A stretch of DNA of 6,503 nucleotides, taken from Porticoccaceae bacterium (GTDB taxonomy: Bacteria; Pseudomonadota; Gammaproteobacteria; Pseudomonadales; Porticoccaceae). The stretch spans positions 1 to 6,503 of the forward strand of contig JAHRWI010000332.1 of the NCBI GenBank assembly GCA_019090225.1, written 5' to 3'. Positions 5,566 to 6,503 of this stretch are shown here, one piece after another. The position numbers and the translations under genes were made by a program. The notes below the pieces were generated by a model. The model was given only the letters and a program-made list of their open reading frames with translations. It did no database searches and was not told where the DNA came from. The stretch's first letter is position 1. Every line of letters begins with the position of its first letter.

Positions 5566-6459
5566 ATGAAAATAGGCTTTATCGGTGTCGGCAATATGGG
5601 CGGCCCCATGTGTCGGAATATCATAAAAAACAGCGGCCACGAAGTGATCGTCTATGATCTGGACGAAGCCGCTATCGCCCGGTGCACAGAACTTGGAGCA
5701 ACAGCCGGGGCCTCACCAAAAGCCATTGCCGCAGAAGTGGATGTGGTGATGACCTCCCTGCCCCATCCTGGAAACGTCGAACAGGTGGTGCTCGGTAAAG
5801 ACGGCATTGCTGAAGGCATCAAACCGGGATCAATCTATTGTGACCTGAGCACCAACTCGCCGATATTAATCCGCAAGTTAGCCGCGCAGCTTGAAACACA
5901 GGGTGTCACCATGCTCGATGCCCCGGTCAGCGGAGGTGTCGTGCTGGCAGAGAAAGGCAAGATCGCCATCATGGTCGGCGGCGACAAAGCCACCTTCGAC
6001 AAACTCGTGCCTCTATTTGAATCCTACGGCGAAAACGTGGTTTATTGCGGCGATATCGGTAACGGCTGTGTGGCGAAAATCTCCAACAACCTGATCGCCT
6101 TTTGCAATATGGCAGCCAGTGCTGAAGGCTTAATGCTGGGCGTATCCGCCGGTATTGATCTGGAAGTATTGAATCAGGTTATCCGCAATAGCAGCGGCAA
6201 CAGCATGACCTTTCGAGCAGTGGCCAAAAATGCAAAATCCGGCGACTGGACCCCCAGTTTCTCCATAGATCTCGCCTACAAGGATATGCACCTTGCCCTG
6301 GAACTAGCCGACGAGCTGGGTGTGCCGCTGATGTTAAGCCCGACTGTGCATAACCTGATGCGCATGGCCAAAGGCCTGGGTTACAAACAGGACGATGCCA
6401 CGGCAATTATGCGAGTCTATGAGGACACCATGAATAAAGTATTGAAGATCCAAACCTAA
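5566..6459 (+). CDS. NAD-dependent beta-hydroxyacid dehydrogenase (3-hydroxyisobutyrate dehydrogenase family)
   Basis: A 297-residue cytoplasmic oxidoreductase of normal family length. The Rossmann dinucleotide motif GVGNMG is at residues 7-12, and Asp31 at the end of the second strand (VIVYDLDE) points to NAD rather than NADP. The substrate-binding motif DAPVSGG is at 118-124, and the catalytic lysine is Lys171 in GNGCVAKISNN, with the conserved Asn175 following. The C-terminal all-helical domain contains the family's FSIDLAYKDMHLALELA stretch. Relatives oxidise 3-hydroxyisobutyrate, reduce tartronate semialdehyde or act on 2-(hydroxymethyl)glutarate and similar acids; valine breakdown is only one option, and the rest of that pathway is not visible. 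It follows the CoA-transferase by 96 bases with a palindrome between them, so the two may be separately tuned within one transcript. Confidence 0.9.
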   Translation: MKIGFIGVGNMGGPMCRNIIKNSGHEVIVYDLDEAAIARCTELGATAGASPKAIAAEVDVVMTSLPHPGNVEQVVLGKDGIAEGIKPGSIYCDLSTNSPILIRKLAAQLETQGVTMLDAPVSGGVVLAEKGKIAIMVGGDKATFDKLVPLFESYGENVVYCGDIGNGCVAKISNNLIAFCNMAASAEGLMLGVSAGIDLEVLNQVIRNSSGNSMTFRAVAKNAKSGDWTPSFSIDLAYKDMHLALELADELGVPLMLSPTVHNLMRMAKGLGYKQDDATAIMRVYEDTMNKVLKIQT

Positions 6460-6484
6460 AGCTACACCTCGATATTCCAACACT

Positions 6485-6503
6485 AAAACTATAAAACTAT
6501 AAA
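6485..6503. repeat. 8-bp tandem repeat at the right edge
   Basis: AAAACTAT occurs at 6485-6492 and 6493-6500 and the next bases begin a third copy before the window ends. It lies after the dehydrogenase stop. The AT-rich composition makes chance likely, and its true length cannot be seen. Confidence 0.5.

Noticed and set aside
6179..6406. Minus-strand frame inside the dehydrogenase
   Set aside because: Rich in Arg, Cys, Trp and Pro, opposite a complete conserved enzyme; a shadow of codon use on the other strand.

Overview
The window looks like a stretch of chromosome from a proteobacterium, most likely an aerobic, possibly marine or environmental gammaproteobacterium. This is inferred from gene content, strong Shine-Dalgarno sites, moderate GC and protein style; no taxonomic marker is present. 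It holds seven protein genes: one cut by the left edge and six complete. I see no RNA genes, insertion sequences, phage genes or CRISPR array.

Layout, left to right. (1) Bases 1-689, minus strand: the N-terminal 229 residues of an RND-type efflux periplasmic adaptor (HlyD/AcrA family). (2) Bases 690-1000: a gene-free divergent region with a 17-bp tandem repeat just upstream of the efflux gene and a very good ribosome site at its right end. (3) Bases 1015-1632, plus strand: a DsbA-fold 2-hydroxychromene-2-carboxylate isomerase-like protein, preceded by a possible five-codon leader that overlaps its start. (4) Convergent to it on the minus strand, a two-gene operon: an SRPBCC (polyketide cyclase-like) protein at 2438-2884, then an exported di-haem cytochrome c at 1653-2399. 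(5) Bases 2885-3036: a second divergent promoter region containing a hexamer tandem repeat. (6) Plus strand: an aldo/keto reductase (3037-4077), a class III (CaiB/BaiF) CoA-transferase (4246-5469) and a 3-hydroxyisobutyrate dehydrogenase-family oxidoreductase (5566-6459). The 168-bp and 96-bp gaps between them carry a 13-bp direct repeat and a perfect 28-bp palindrome respectively.

Taken together this looks like part of an accessory catabolic island for an organic acid or aromatic/alicyclic compound. It combines an isomerase, a carbonyl/alcohol redox enzyme, CoA activation by transfer, oxidation of a beta-hydroxy acid, a periplasmic electron carrier and an efflux pump for toxic compounds. The substrate cannot be read from the sequence. 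The proteins all belong to known families; the least explained material is the repeats and dyads in the intergenic regions and the leader in front of the isomerase.
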